Assembly: GCA_910585935.1 (NCBI GenBank)
Contig: CAJUHN010000256.1
Coordinates: forward strand, 1-5,608
Direction of reading: 5' to 3'
DNA length: 5,608 nt
DNA from: an uncultured Lachnospiraceae bacterium
GTDB lineage: Bacteria; Bacillota; Clostridia; Lachnospirales; Lachnospiraceae
Part shown: positions 5,528-5,608 of the stretch, piece after piece
How positions within the stretch are numbered: position 1 is the first letter of the stretch
Layout of the letters: every line of letters starts with the position of its first letter
The notes under the pieces: generated by a model
Database searches by the model: none
Told to the model about the DNA's origin: nothing
Seen by the model: only the letters and a program-made list of their open reading frames with translations
Translations under genes and position numbers: made by a program

Positions 5528-5608
5528 GTGTGACACAGGGGGGTGTCTGTGCAATGTCATTAACTTAATAAAAAATTGCGTTTATAACCAACAGAATATT
5601 TTGAAGAA
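5528..5608 (-). mobile_element. Possible insertion-sequence end abutting the CRISPR repeat
   Basis: Right after the second repeat the sequence changes character. GTGTGACACA is followed by a run of six G and then TGTCTGTGC. GACAC (5532-5536) can pair with GTGTC (5543-5547), and CACAG (5534-5538) can alternatively pair with CTGTG (5547-5551). A minus-strand reading frame enters from the window edge and stops at 5560, about 33 bases before the junction. A frame ending just inside a G-rich terminal sequence is typical of insertion sequences. The other end, the rest of the frame and any target duplication lie outside the window, so neither the family nor the exact boundary can be given. It could instead be an unrelated gene end or a CRISPR leader. 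Confidence 0.35.
5560..5608 (-). CDS. C-terminal tail of an unidentified protein, possibly a transposase
   Basis: This minus-strand frame is open from the window edge and ends SSKYSVGYKRNFLLS before TAA (5562-5560), with TGA directly after. Only 15 residues are visible. The basic, aromatic tail followed closely by a G-rich inverted repeat suggests a transposase C-terminus, but the stretch is too short to prove that it is coding. If it is real, the gene lies beyond the right edge and is transcribed towards the CRISPR-like repeats, and no terminator separates them except the short GACAC/GTGTC hairpin. Confidence 0.3.
   Translation of the reverse strand, partial: SSKYSVGYKRNFLLS

Overview
The window looks like chromosomal DNA from a low-GC Firmicute, most likely an anaerobic clostridium or a member of the Lachnospiraceae. 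Coding DNA is strongly AT-biased and the first gene has a textbook AAGGAGG ribosome binding site. The zinc-ribbon protein family and a CRISPR-like repeat of the Clostridioides difficile I-B type point the same way. No ribosomal RNA or other marker is present, so genus cannot be fixed.

Layout: three complete genes lie on the minus strand, so transcription runs from high to low coordinates. First in transcriptional order is a 725-residue membrane-bound family-2 glycosyltransferase of the cellulose synthase (BcsA) type (2903-5080). It keeps every catalytic motif I looked for, the FxVTxK gating loop and an intact PilZ cyclic-di-GMP-binding domain, and it carries an extra basic C-terminal tail. 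A 108-base gap follows, then a 673-residue YyaL/DUF255 thioredoxin-like plus (alpha/alpha)6-barrel protein (773-2794). After a 98-base gap comes a 156-residue coiled-coil protein with two zinc ribbons (204-674), closed by a strong hairpin terminator (117-169). Bases 1-75 are a GC-rich hairpin-forming segment unlike the rest, with no gene I can name.

The right end (5081-5608) has no complete gene. It holds a very AT-rich stretch (about 10% GC over 5341-5440), then a CRISPR-like pair of 30-base repeats around one 33-base spacer (5435-5527). Beyond that, the sequence switches abruptly to a G-run, an inverted repeat and the tail of a minus-strand reading frame that runs off the window. This resembles the end of an insertion sequence that abuts or interrupts a CRISPR array. 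A perfect extended -10 promoter points into the repeat pair from the AT-rich side.

The three genes do not form an obvious pathway. The synthase is probably a cyclic-di-GMP-controlled exopolysaccharide (cellulose-like) synthase acting without a visible BcsB or BcsZ partner. The other two are widespread proteins of poorly defined role. The most unusual part of the window is the CRISPR remnant and mobile-element junction at the right edge.
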